Assembly: GCF_051622035.1 (NCBI RefSeq)
Contig: NC_135366.1
Span: 4,061,001 to 4,125,000 of the forward strand
DNA from: Arctopsyche grandis
Lineage: Eukaryota > Arthropoda > Insecta > Trichoptera > Hydropsychidae
Direction: 5' to 3'
Length of the DNA stretch: 64,000 bases
How positions within the stretch are numbered: position 1 is the stretch's first letter; each line of letters begins with the position of its first letter. The translations under genes were made by a program, and so were the position numbers. Below are positions 53,348 to 62,755 of the stretch, piece by piece. Below the pieces are notes generated by a model. The model was not told the DNA's origin, did not search any database, and saw nothing but the letters and a program-made list of their open reading frames with translations.

Positions 53348-54088
53348 GGGCGGTTTCAGACTAGCGTTTTATACGCGCGTATAATCTCGTTTTTGGAAGT
53401 GCATGTTTTTATTTATTATTGCCTATATGTTTTGTATTATATATTAAATACACTGAGCAACAAAAAATCACGTTTTTGAGTTACCAGAGCGAGATGCCCT
53501 AACATATTACGCGATACAACCATATATACAACGAAAGCATTTAAATTGCTTTAGTTAGTACGTTTAGATAAAAATATTAAGATAGAAAACCAATCCTTAA
53601 AAACGTGGTGAAATAAAAAATTTGCCAAATAAATGAAAAATAGCACGGAAAAAAAATCCGTAAAAAAAAATATATTTTTGACTTTTAAAATTCGCTAGAC
53701 AATTAATTAGAAGTATTTTAAAGCAATGAAATACAACAATTAATAGGAAAAATATCTGACTATTGATTCCAATACTCACTTTGAGCGTAACAATCCTAAA
53801 TTTTGAGTTAAAGACCGCAAAAGCCAAAAAACCGGGATAAAAATCGCGGATTTTTTTAAACGCTCATATCTCGTAAACGATCACCCACCAACAAAAATCA
53901 ATATCATATTCGAATTCAGTGGGTCAAACTTAGTAAACGATTGGCTAGTCTCAGCTCTGGTTATTTTTTTTTTTGTTGCTCAGTGATATTAATATTAAAT
54001 ATAGCCAATTTTAAATATTAATTTAATATTAAATATATAAAAAAACGAGCCTATACGCGTGTATAAAACGCCAGTCTGAAACCGCTCT
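53348..54088. mobile_element. PIF/Harbinger MITE opened by a nested element
   Basis: The left part GGGCGGTTTCAGACTAGCGT (53348-53410) and right part CGCCAGTCTGAAACCGCTCT (ending 54088) are the two ends of the MITE seen complete at 1553-1849. CAG lies on both sides (53345-53347, 54089-54091), a plausible 3-bp duplication. About 630 bases of other DNA lie between. Confidence 0.75.
53451..53985. mobile_element. short-TIR element CACTGAGCAAC, relative of element E
   Basis: Ends CACTGAGCAACAAAAAA and TTTTTTTGTTGCTCAGTG are inverted copies, near TA dinucleotides. The interior order (AAAAAATCCGTAAAAAAA, TTTTTGACTTTTAAAATTCG, TTGATTCCAATACTCACTTT, GCTCATATCTCGTAAACGAT) parallels element E at 23655-24085. 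Possibly Tc1/mariner-type, but unproven. Confidence 0.65.
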
Positions 54089-54407
54089 CAGCTTCGCGGT
54101 TTCATGCATATAATAAATAATAATATGTATATGTCAGACATTTTTTTGATTTTTTTTTCGTCGGCTATTTTTCTACCTATACGGAATGAATGGTTTACTT
54201 TACCATTTGTGATATGGGCGTAAATATAGGCGTGCGCTAATTTTACGATAAACATGCATAGCTTTCCTTTTGGGGTCGAAAACCTCGACTCCCCCCTTAA
54301 GACTTTCTCGGGAGAGAGAGAGAGAGAGAGAGAGAGGTGGGCGGGGTTGCATGCGCCATTTTTTCCCTTTCTCCTTCCCTCACCCCCCCCCCCCCCCGGC
54401 CCCTATT

Positions 54408-54442
54408 GGGGCTCGAAAACCCCTTCGGGGTTTTCAAGCCCC
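54408..54442 (+). other. 16-bp hairpin with C(UUCG)G tetraloop
   Basis: GGGGCTCGAAAACCCC, TTCG, GGGGTTTTCAAGCCCC: fifteen of sixteen pairs match. The cUUCGg loop is an exceptionally stable RNA tetraloop. If transcribed it would fold strongly in either a UTR or an RNA gene. Confidence 0.85.
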
Positions 54443-54896
54443 AAATCCAGTTTTTTCGAGCGGGTTTCCCGAACCGAACGTACGTACGAATCTCGATCGA
54501 ATGGCGCCAGTTGGGGGCACGGATGGACGCGGTGAATAATGTAGAAGTGCACGAATGTGGGTAACGTTGGTGTGTGTGTGAAACTGGGTGTTGTGCGCAT
54601 GCGCGACGAGCATGCTCTGTGCGAGTTCCGGTCCTTCGAGCACGGATCGATAGGGGCGGTTGCAAAGTGCCGGGCCTTCGAGCCGGAGTGTTTCGCCGAG
54701 TGCAACCGACCCGTCGAAACGTCGGTTTCTCTCGATGGCGATACGCGAAGATCGGCAGCAGCGTGTCGTTGGTTCGTTGTTGATTAACGTATGCGGTCTC
54801 GCTAGCCGGTCGGTTCGAACCGGGTCAATATAATATTGTAATGCACGACGGAATAGTTTTAGAAAGGTTACGTGTTCAAGGCGTGACGAACCCGGA

Positions 54897-54898
<2 letters not shown>

Positions 54899-54941
<43 letters not shown>
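54899..54941. repeat. (TG)n microsatellite
   Basis: About 21 TG units at the edge of the GC-rich island. Confidence 0.95.
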
Positions 54942-54944
<3 letters not shown>

Positions 54945-55149
54945 AGCATAGAATTGTGTATTCTTATCGCGAATTGGGTACGATGTCAAGTCGGTCTCGA
55001 GTCGTCGATGGTGCCGTGGAAGGGTATTTCAGCGCTGATGTTTTCAATCGCATAGCAGTTGGCTTTACAGCTCAAACGATCCGATCAGATGAGTGTTTTG
55101 AGTCATATTGTGCTGTTGCACTAGTTGTGTCAGTTGTTTGCTAATGTAC

Positions 55150-55798
55150 ATATGTATGTATATATGATTTATAGATTATGTGGTAGACATCATCATTTGA
55201 TGGTTGTACCTGCTGCTCGCACAGTTCTCTTTCGGATGGCTCCTATTCCAAGAGCTATTCGACTTCTCAGTGAAATCGTTGCTGCTGTCCCTGAATGTGA
55301 TATTTTCCACCTTGGGGAGCGTAGATTGTCGGATATTATTTTAACATGTTTATCTGGTAACCTGCGCTCATCATTACTTTCTTAATTTGAATGTGATGAA
55401 TGAGTGGAATCTTAATCTACTCTCTTCCATTTGGGCCTCGCTGTGATTTTTTATTTATTTATATTTTGTTTTATTTTATTTTACTTTTTCTTTCTCCTTT
55501 GTATATTTTTTTTATACTATTTTAATTTTGTTCAGTGTAAACAAAGAATGGGATTTATGGATTTTATTTTTAATTTTTACACTTTTGTTATTTTTTTTTC
55601 TCTCTGAATGATGTATTATTTTCCTTTTGTTACTTTTTTTATTATTATTTTATTTTACCATGTTTTCTGCTTTTGCTTTTTTCCTTTATTTACAGTTTAC
55701 TTGTTTTTATATCATGTTTTTATATATTTTTCAAATGTAGACCATTGTGGCGCATTAGGTTCTTCCTGTAATGCCACAATGGTCCAAAACTATTAAAT
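55150..55798 (+). pseudogene. LINE 3' fragment with intact 3' hairpin, tail D
   Basis: The frame 55125-55385 reads LMVVPAARTVLFRMAPIPRA and PECDIFHLGERRLSDII, near-identical to the fragment at 48430-48600 and parallel to the LINE ORF2 end at 9900-10060. Then a T-rich 3' UTR and a perfect 12-bp hairpin (55740-55751 with 55773-55784) followed by TTAAATAAATAAAT. Strongly 5' truncated. Confidence 0.8.
55740..55784 (+). repeat. LINE 3' hairpin, tail D
   Basis: GACCATTGTGGC and GCCACAATGGTC pair at all 12 positions around the 21-nt loop beginning GCATTAGG and ending CCTGTAAT. Confidence 0.95.
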
Positions 55799-55805
55799 AA
55801 ATAAA

Positions 55806-56560
55806 TGATTTGGTGGGTAGGATGGGATATCTGTAGGTAAGGCTATCGGTAAGTCCTCTCAATGTATGCATTAGTTCGTTTTTGAGCTCAAACGTTGGAA
55901 TAGGTAGATGTTTGATTGATTGAGCCGTTGTATTTGAAAGTGGTGGAAGTCCGATTGTCAGTTCTAAAAATACTATAGTATGAGTTACATATATTATGCT
56001 CTGGCACTAGTTGTGTCAGTGGTTGGTTGTTTGCTAATGTAAGATTTGTGTATGATTTGGTAGGTAGGATGGGATATCTGTAGGTAAAGCTATTGGAAAG
56101 TCCTCTCAATGTATGCAATAGTTAGTTTTTGAGCTCAAACGTTGGAATAGGTAGATGTTTGATTGATTGAGCCGTTGTATTTGAAAGTGGTGGAAGTCCG
56201 ATTGTCAGTTCTAAAAATACTATAGTATGAGTTACATATATTATGCTCTGGCACTAGTTGTGTCAGTGGTTGGTTGTTTGCTAATGTAAGATTTGTGTAT
56301 GATTTGGTAGGTAGGATGGGATATCTGTAGGTATGGCTATTGGTCAAGTCCTCTCAATGTTTGCAATAGTTAGTTTTTGAGCTCAAACGTTGGAATAGGT
56401 AGATGTTTGATTGATTGAGCCGTTGTATTTGAAAGTGGCGGAAGTCCGATTTTAAGTTCTACAAATACTATTTCTGTTTGACTTAATTCACTAATTGTTA
56501 TCGCTTGTTTTAATTCGATATGTTTAGAATCTTGGAAAAACAGAGTAAGCGTATTACGGG
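55806..56560. repeat. satellite with 247-bp unit, three copies
   Basis: Units start TGATTTGGTRGGTAGGATGG at 55806, 56053 and 56300 (both spacings 247). The first two are nearly identical; the third diverges after AAGTCCGATT. Each contains GAGCTCAAACGTTGGAATAG and TTGATTGATTGAGCCGTTG. Paired short minus-strand frames are repeat copies, not genes. Confidence 0.95.
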
Positions 56561-56569
56561 CCACCAGTG

Positions 56570-57170
56570 TTTTTAAATATTGTTAAACGCAAAACATTAT
56601 ACTTAACTTACAAATCTTGGATTATAAATTTTATACTTGCACTAGGGGCAGCGTTAAAAATTAATTTATTGGTGGGATATTCCATTGTTGAATAATGATT
56701 TTGTGAACTCTTTTCGATGTGCAGTAAGTTTTCAGTAAAGTGGTAGTAGATTTTGAGTTCAAACGTTGGAATAGGTAAATGTTTGATTACTAATCTTGTG
56801 TTATAAATTGTGCACTTGCACTAAGGTGCACTGTGTCAAAAGTTGATTTATTAGTGAGCTATTCTGTTGTGGAATAATGATTTGGTGAACTCTTTTCGAT
56901 ATGCAGGAAGTTTTCAGTAAATTAGTAGTAGGTTTTAGTTTAAACGTTGGAATAGGTATGTATATATATGTACATGTTCGATTATTAATCTAGGGTTATA
57001 AATTGTGCACTTGCACTGGATTCTTTGTCAAAAGTTGACTTATTAGTGGGATGTTCTGTTGTTGAATAATGATTTTGTGAACTATTTTCGATATGAAGTA
57101 ATTTTTCAGTAAAGTAGTAGTAGGTTTTGAGTTCAAACGTTGGAATAGGTAAATGTTTGATTGATTATAT
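56570..57170. repeat. second satellite, units of 180-195 bp
   Basis: Units with AATCTTGKRTTATAAATT at 56613, 56792 and 56987, each also containing TGAATAATGATTTTGTGAAC, AGTAGTAGGTTTT and the box CAAACGTTGGAATAGGTA that is shared with the 247-bp units. The two satellites are therefore related. Confidence 0.85.
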
Positions 57171-57770
57171 TGACTGGTGTTATGAGTTATGTTGTGTGGC
57201 TGTGACATTTTTAATTGTTGCATCTTTTCTTTTCGTAATTATTGATTTGATGGGTAGCTGCAGGAAGTTATTGGTGAAGCTGTGTCAAAGGCTGTTTGGT
57301 ATTGTATCATTATTGAATGATTGGGTAAATACATAGGTTGACTTTTATATAAGTCATAGTAGTTTGAATTGTATAGTTTGGTCTACATATGTACATATAT
57401 AGCTGTTTAAATTGGGTAAACTAAATAATAGTAAATATTAAAATCTTCCTAAAGTTGAATTGATTCTGATAGCTGTATAGCCACTGATTGAGTGATTTAG
57501 TATGTGTTGGTTAAGTTTGTAACAAAGTCGTTGGTCCAATTTGTTACATATGTACGTATATTTTGCTGTTTAGATAGGTCGAGTGTGGTACCAATCAGGT
57601 TTTGTTCTCATGGTCAAGTACATATCTTCGGAAGACTTTTCTTTCGGTGATTCGAAAGTGAAAGTCTGTTTAATAAGAGATAAACTTTTTAGAACCTTTT
57701 CACTTTCAAGCGTCTTCATTCAATTTATTGTTGATATTGCAACGTTGAGAAATTGGAATGCAAATCTTCT
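57171..57770. other. no recognised gene
   Basis: Frames at 57127-57336 and 57583-57798 have no motifs. GAAAGTGAAAGTCTG and CTTTTCACTTTCAAGCG form a weak inverted pair at about 57652-57712. Confidence 0.35.
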
Positions 57771-57774
57771 ATCA

Positions 57775-57842
57775 CGTTATGAACTTAGGACCTTTTGATC
57801 GTAGACGGAACGCTCTAATTACCAAGCTATCGCTGCTTTGAT
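57775..57842 (-). repeat. tRNA-like sequence, probable SINE head
   Basis: Minus strand GCAGCGATAGCTTGGTAATT (A-box-like TAGCTTGG), then AGGTCCTAAGTTCATAACG (degraded B box). Looks tRNA-derived but has no complete cloverleaf. Confidence 0.4.
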
Positions 57843-58439
57843 TAGTTATTGCATTCGTCGTGCAAGTATATTTTGATGTTTAGGTGACTATGCTTATCGA
57901 TGATTCATAAAAATTCTTTGCTAAGCATTTTCCATTTTGTGCAATTTTATTGCGTTCAAATCTACCCAAGATAAACTTTGTCATTTGTACGGCGCGTGCA
58001 TAGTTTTTTGTCATTGATTTATAATCTTAAGTGCTTGTTTTTTAAATTTTGCATTACGTCATCTTCTGTAGTTTGATGACGTCTATATAGTGTAAGGTGA
58101 CCATTGTTTCCAAATTCAAAACAAAGGCACTTTTTTTTCCAAAAATAAATTTCTTAATACTTGGATTATTATTTTTAATTAATTATTTATACCCTTCGAT
58201 CATTTTATAGTGAATTTTGATTTTCACACGAGCAAAACTTTGTCTGTGGCGCATTATATTTATATTTATTTGAACAAAACGTCAAAAGATGTTTTATTTT
58301 TCTGGTTCAAAATTTTTTGTATTTCAGATTCTATTCAGATTCTTTCAATTCCTTCTCGCTGTTTTAAGCCTTAAGTTCGTCGAATATGGAACGAACTTGT
58401 ACGGCTATTTATCAAGTAAAATACATTGATCATATGACG
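57843..58439. other. no recognised gene
   Basis: AT-rich non-coding. Confidence 0.4.
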
Positions 58440-59360
58440 GTTTATTTATTTACATAGATATATACCAGGAAGGCCTACCACGTAAATCCCAATGCACCTT
58501 CCTAGACAATTAATTAACAAATATAGCAGCATTTTTTATTATGTAAATCGTTGTATTTCGAAAGGCTGAAGAACACGGAATTAACAATTAATTAATTCAT
58601 GAATTAATCCATAGACATCTATGGATTTAGACAAGCACAAAATTTTTACATACTGTATATAAATCAAATTCAGATATTGGTGACATAGTGGCTAGGAAAC
58701 GATCGACTCGGAGTCACAAATATCCAAGTCTGACCAGCAGCATTAAAGATTAGCCCTTTGAGTGCTGACGTATTTTCTGTTGAAAGCCCGCCGCGCTTAA
58801 AAAATTTCGTCAACATTTCCAACTAGAATTATTTAGAAATCCAATAGAGAGCTCGTATAAAATTGTAGCTAATCCAAACAAACCCTAGATAACTACCGTC
58901 GAGGATTTCGAGTTTTGTAAAAGTGTGTTTAGAGTCTCTAATATATCTTGCGACAATATAAAAGAAGTCTATTAATGTATGTATTTTTCCAAAACTAGTT
59001 CCATCTTCTTCATTGTTGTTAAAATGTAACGCTCACAATCTAAATGCCAAGCCGCAATCTAAAATACTCAGCGGTTAGGGATTTCCACCGAGAAATTCTG
59101 CTATGGTTATAAATTCAGAAATTCCAGTGTCAACCAGTCTTTATAAACATTGACACGGATTACACCACCCATGTTCAATGAATTTTTTTTCAATGCCACC
59201 TGGAAAGGCTCAGTGGGTATTATTCTTGTTTATTTTTTACATACTCAAAATGCAACGCCTATCGGCATATTACAGGCTCACGGACTTGTTGGCAAAACGC
59301 CGATCGGCGTTGGTCAGCATTCAAAGGGTTAACATGAACGCAACCACCGAGCCATACCAC
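58440..59360 (-). mobile_element. SINE, tail type A, split by a piggyBac MITE
   Basis: Minus strand from the head near 59360 (GTATGGCTCGGTGG) to 59333; the piggyBac MITE; then the body from 58749 (CTGGTCAGACTTGGATATTT, GGTCGATCGTTTCC) to the tail hairpin near 58466-58512 and the A/T tail at about 58440. The core of the 3' body has a deletion near 58685. Confidence 0.8.
58754..59328. mobile_element. piggyBac MITE, inverted relative of 22352-22949
   Basis: TTAG (58750-58753) then CCCTTTGAGTGCTGACG; right end TTGGTCAGCATTCAAAGGG then TTAA (59329-59332). The interior mirrors the 22352 copy (CTAGTTCCATCTTCTTCATT, CGCCGATCGGCGTT). 575 bp, no transposase. Confidence 0.9.
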
Positions 59361-59387
59361 AGTTCAGTTGAGTCAGCTTGAAAAGAC

Positions 59388-59563
59388 GGTTCGGTGATTA
59401 TTGGTCACAAAGCGCTCGCCCAAAAGTCACTAAACCCTCTATAGCGGAACATCTGGAACGATAACTATCATACGAACGAGAACTCGAGTGCCAAATATTC
59501 CGTATTCGCGATTTTCATGGCAAAACTTGTCTTTTGGGTAATATGACTAATAATCAAATTACT
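59388..59563 (+). mobile_element. MITE family Z with flanking direct repeat
   Basis: GGTTCGGTGATTATTGGTCA to GACTAATAATCAAATTACT. GAAAAGAC is present directly before (59380-59387) and after (about 59564-59571). An 8-bp duplication would place family Z in the hAT superfamily. Confidence 0.85.
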
Positions 59564-59571
59564 GAAAAGAC

Positions 59572-59892
59572 ATTCGAGCGCAGAGAAATGTTATAATAAT
59601 AGAATAAATAAATTGTGTCAATATTACGCGGTACGTCTCCGTAACTACGCTACAACGCACGGAATACAATCACATCAATGTACTTATAAAAATGTATCCC
59701 ATGTTGTTTATCGTGTGTTTTTGAATGCATTGTGCAATTTTTAACGATGCACTTGCCCATCTTGCGAGTGATATAAACAAACAGATAGGTTTTTATCGGA
59801 CATACGTCGAGCATCAAGCATCAAATACGACCGATGCTAAAATTATTTAGGAATGTCTGTGGACAATCGTCATTTGACAACAATATAACGCC
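59572..59892. other. no recognised gene
   Basis: Non-coding. Confidence 0.4.
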
Positions 59893-59895
59893 TAA

Positions 59896-60326
59896 AGCTC
59901 TGACCGCACTATGCGTCAAACGAACGATCCGACACTTCACAACAGTGTGCGACAGTATTAGGTAAACCGTACTTGAACGACAAATTATTTCAATCATTCG
60001 TTCGGTAGCACGGAGCAAGATGGACGAAACGGACGCTATTATAGTATCTTTGATATGCGAGGAAGAAGAACAATCGAGAAAAACCCAAAGATTATGCCTA
60101 CATGCTATTTCAAAGTTACGATATGTAGAAGGAGAATAATTGTCGCAAGGCAACCCCCACTTAACTTAGTTGGTCGAAAAGTCAACTTCGACGCAAGGTG
60201 TCGTTCTACGTCATGCGACTGTCGCGCAGTGCGTTATGTTTCATACAATTTCATACAAACAATATTTGGTCGCGTACTGTTGTGAAGTGTCGGATCGTTC
60301 GGTTGCCGCACAGTGCGGTCAGACCT
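59896..60326 (+). mobile_element. PIF/Harbinger element, 431 bp, with TAA duplication
   Basis: Left AGCTCTGACCGCACTATGCG and right (reverse complement) AGGTCTGACCGCACTGTGCG; the inverted arms go on through CGAACGATCCGACACTTCAC to about 65 bases. TAA lies at 59893-59895 and 60327-60329. It contains a short transposon-protein start and is otherwise deleted. Confidence 0.88.
60020..60139 (+). pseudogene. Harbinger-type protein N-terminus, 39 codons
   Basis: ATG to TAA inside the Harbinger element: MDETDAIIVSLICEEEEQSR, then basic residues and LHAISKLRYVEGE. Harbinger nucleases often begin with an acidic helix followed by a basic region and a W-V-H-P-I-N-like motif; here LHAISK may be the decayed form. 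The rest of the DDE domain is deleted. Assignment rests mainly on position. Confidence 0.5.
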
Positions 60327-60329
60327 TAA

Positions 60330-60960
60330 AGCCACTTCTATCATTATAGCATTTCTCTGTTCGAGTGTATTGCGCCGACCGACCAGCCGGTGGTTCGAGT
60401 CCGATTCCTCACTGCGATGTCTAAATTCGCACCTGTCATAATATTTAGCTCGGGTGTGGGTGCTGAAGTTGTTTGTTTTGATGGCGAGTCAAGTCGACTG
60501 ACTGTAGGGTCAAGATACCTCCAGGTCGTGACCGTGAGGTGCGACCTTGATGAGTCAGCTACCATTCTCGAACCGAAATATCTCCATCGGTCTGCGTCTC
60601 TCTCTCTATCTCTCTCTCTCGATCGACGGAGACGATGATTCAGCATCAGCGATCGCCTCGTCATCCGGCAGGTCGCTTTTGTCTGCGTGTCCTCGTGGGC
60701 ACATCGTCTTCTTTGTCCACATACACACACACACAGACAGACAGACGGTTTGTCGACAGTCGCCCGCGAACGGTCGAATGGTGGAGACGCGTATCGTCTT
60801 GGTACTAGTCGACCCACTTCCGGTTTTTCGAAGGAAATTTGAAAGTGTTCCTTATCTCGAGTGAACGGTTGTGCTCGCTCGCTTGCTTGTTTGGTGTGAT
60901 GTCATTTTTATTTTAATATACACACTAATATTTTGTGCCATGACGAGTTTGCCGAACGCA
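60330..60960. other. GC-rich block, candidate promoter/5' exon
   Basis: CG-rich, unique sequence with a B-box-like GGTTCGAGTCC near 60391, a (TC)n run (60597-60620), (AC)n at about 60720-60735 and GACAGACAGACGG. Frames on both strands (for example 60344-60817 minus) are compositional. It lies about 2.5 kb upstream of the CCDC92-like gene and could hold an alternative promoter for it, but no donor could be assigned with confidence. Confidence 0.3.
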
Positions 60961-61106
60961 TTTTTACTCACGGCTCTGCAGAAAGGATTCGATTCACATG
61001 ACTTGTTTTTTTTTGTACAATATTAAGTTGGGTAGCTTTGTACTCCTAGTCGGAATACCCGCTCGGTAAACTTCTTGTACCCATCTCTCAAAAACTACCT
61101 TCGGTT

Positions 61107-62168
61107 AGGGCTGCCAGATTTATTGATATCCAAACCGGGACATTTCAATTATACTCCCCCGCCCCCCCCCCCCTTGCCCCCCCAGGTACAGATATTACAA
61201 GAATGATACGAAACTTTGTATAAAGCGTAATCTTAATAAATGCATTACATTTAAGGTGCTTCTTTTTATAAACTAGTATTTCCTTTATTTTTTTTTTCGG
61301 TTTATTTAGTTATTTGAATATTGAATGGAATTAATTACATATTGCCGAAGAAGATTAATGTCGCTTTTCTTGCTTCTTTAACCATGGATGTGTGATCTAC
61401 CTTCATAACTACCTTCTGTTAGGGCTGCCAGATTTATTGATATCCAAACCGGGACATTTTAATTATACTCCCCCGCCCCCCCCCTTGCCCCCCCAGTTAC
61501 AGATATTACAAGAATGATACGAAACTTTGTATAAAGCGTAATCTTAATAAATGCATTACATTTAAGGTGCTTCTTTTTATAAACTAGTATTTCCTTTATT
61601 TTTTTTTCGGTTTATTTAGTTATTTGAATATTGAATGGAATTAATTACATATTGCCGAAGAAGATTAATGTCGCTTTTCTTGCTTCTTTAACCATGGATG
61701 TGTGATCTACCTTCATAACTACCTTCTGTTAGGGCTGCCAGATTTATTGATATCCAAACCGGGACATTTTAATTATACTCCCCCCCCTTGCCCCTCAGGT
61801 ACAGATATTAATAGAATGATACGAAACTTTGTATAAAGCGTAATCTTAATAAATGCATTACATTTAAGGTGCTTCTTTTTATAAACTAGTATTTCCTTTA
61901 TTTTTTTTTCGGTTTATTTAGTTATTTTAATATTAAATGGAATTATTTACATATTGCCGAAGAAGATTAATGTCGCTTTTCTTGCTTCTTTAACTATGGA
62001 TGTGTAATCTACCGTGAGGTTGAGATTCGTGCGTGTCTGTATTTTTGAACAATGACAGGTCAATAAGCAGTTATCAAAAACCGGGACATTTGGCTATCCC
62101 GAAATGTCTCTTCGGGACGCTGGGACGAAAGGCTTGAAATCGGAATCTCGGGACGCCTGGCAGCCCTA
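61107..62168. mobile_element. MITE AGGGCTGCCAG, tandemly triplicated
   Basis: Units begin AGGGCTGCCAGATTTATTGA at 61107, 61421 and 61731. The first two are 314 and 310 bases and lack the right end; the third runs to GGGACGCCTGGCAGCCCT at 62168. Ends are inverted copies. ACCTTCGGT-like words flank the set (about 61098 and 62168), consistent with one 8-9-bp target duplication around the whole array. C-run lengths differ between units. Confidence 0.85.
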
Positions 62169-62227
62169 CCTTCGGTAGATTTTACTTTTTCATATTGGGT
62201 CATTGCAACATATGTACATATGTAACT

Positions 62228-62600
62228 AGGGCTGCCAAATTTATTGATATCCAAACCGCGACATTTTAATTATACTCCCCCGCCCCCCTTGCCCCCCAGG
62301 TACAGATATTCCAAGAATGATGCGAAACTTTGTATAAAGCGTAATCTTAATAAATGCATTACATTTAAGGTGCTTCTTTTTATACACTAGTATTTCCTTT
62401 ATTTTTTTTTTCGGTTTATTTAGTTATTTGAATATTGAATGGAATTAATTACATATTGCCGAAGAAGATTAATGTCGCTTTTCTTGCTTCTTTAACTATG
62501 GATGTGTAATCTACCGTGAGGTTGAGATTCGTGCGTGTCTGTATTTTTGAACAATGACAGGTCAATAAGCAGCTATCGAAAATCGGGACATTTGGCTGTC
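62228..62600 (+). mobile_element. fourth copy of the AGGGCTGCCA MITE, 3' truncated
   Basis: Starts AGGGCTGCCAAATTTATTGA at 62228 and follows the unit to GGGACATTTGGCTGTCCCGAA, then stops where a SINE tail begins. Confidence 0.8.
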
Positions 62601-62755
62601 CCGAAATACATACAAATACCGAAATACAGCGATTTATGTAATAAAAAAATGCTGCAATGTTTGTTAATTAATTGTCGTCTAAGAAGGCGCATTGGGGTTT
62701 ACCTGTTAGGCCTTCCTGGTATATGTATATCTATGCCAAAAATAAATATACCTCG
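62601..62755 (+). mobile_element. SINE 3' end, tail type A
   Basis: CAGCGATTTATGTAATAAAA, ATGCTGCAATGTTTGT, then AAGAAGGCGCATTGGGGTTT and GGCCTTCCTGG. The 5' arm of the hairpin is mutated here. Ends in AAAAATAAATAT. Confidence 0.75.

Larger units (their letters stand above)
54250..54990 (+). other. GC-rich island, candidate promoter/first exon
   Basis: About 740 bases of CG-rich, largely unique sequence in an AT-rich region: a (GA)n run (about 54310-54337), a C run (54386-54398), a hairpin with UUCG loop, the word TGCGCATGCGC (54594-54604, NRF-1/EWG-like), then CG-rich text to about 54830 and (TG)n to 54940. Long overlapping frames on both strands come from composition; none shows a domain. 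Such islands in insect genomes usually mark promoters or 5' exons; strand and gene are not established. Confidence 0.4.

Noticed and set aside
54297..54949. Long overlapping frames (up to 171 codons) on both strands
   Set aside because: They run through (GA)n, poly-C and (TG)n tracts. Open frames in all directions are a GC-composition effect and no domain is seen.
55888..56564. Three similar minus-strand frames
   Set aside because: They are the same translation repeated by the 247-bp satellite.
60344..60817. 157-codon minus-strand frame
   Set aside because: It is rich in Arg/Thr/Cys from (TC)n and (AC)n tracts, with no motif, and the plus-strand frames are equally open.
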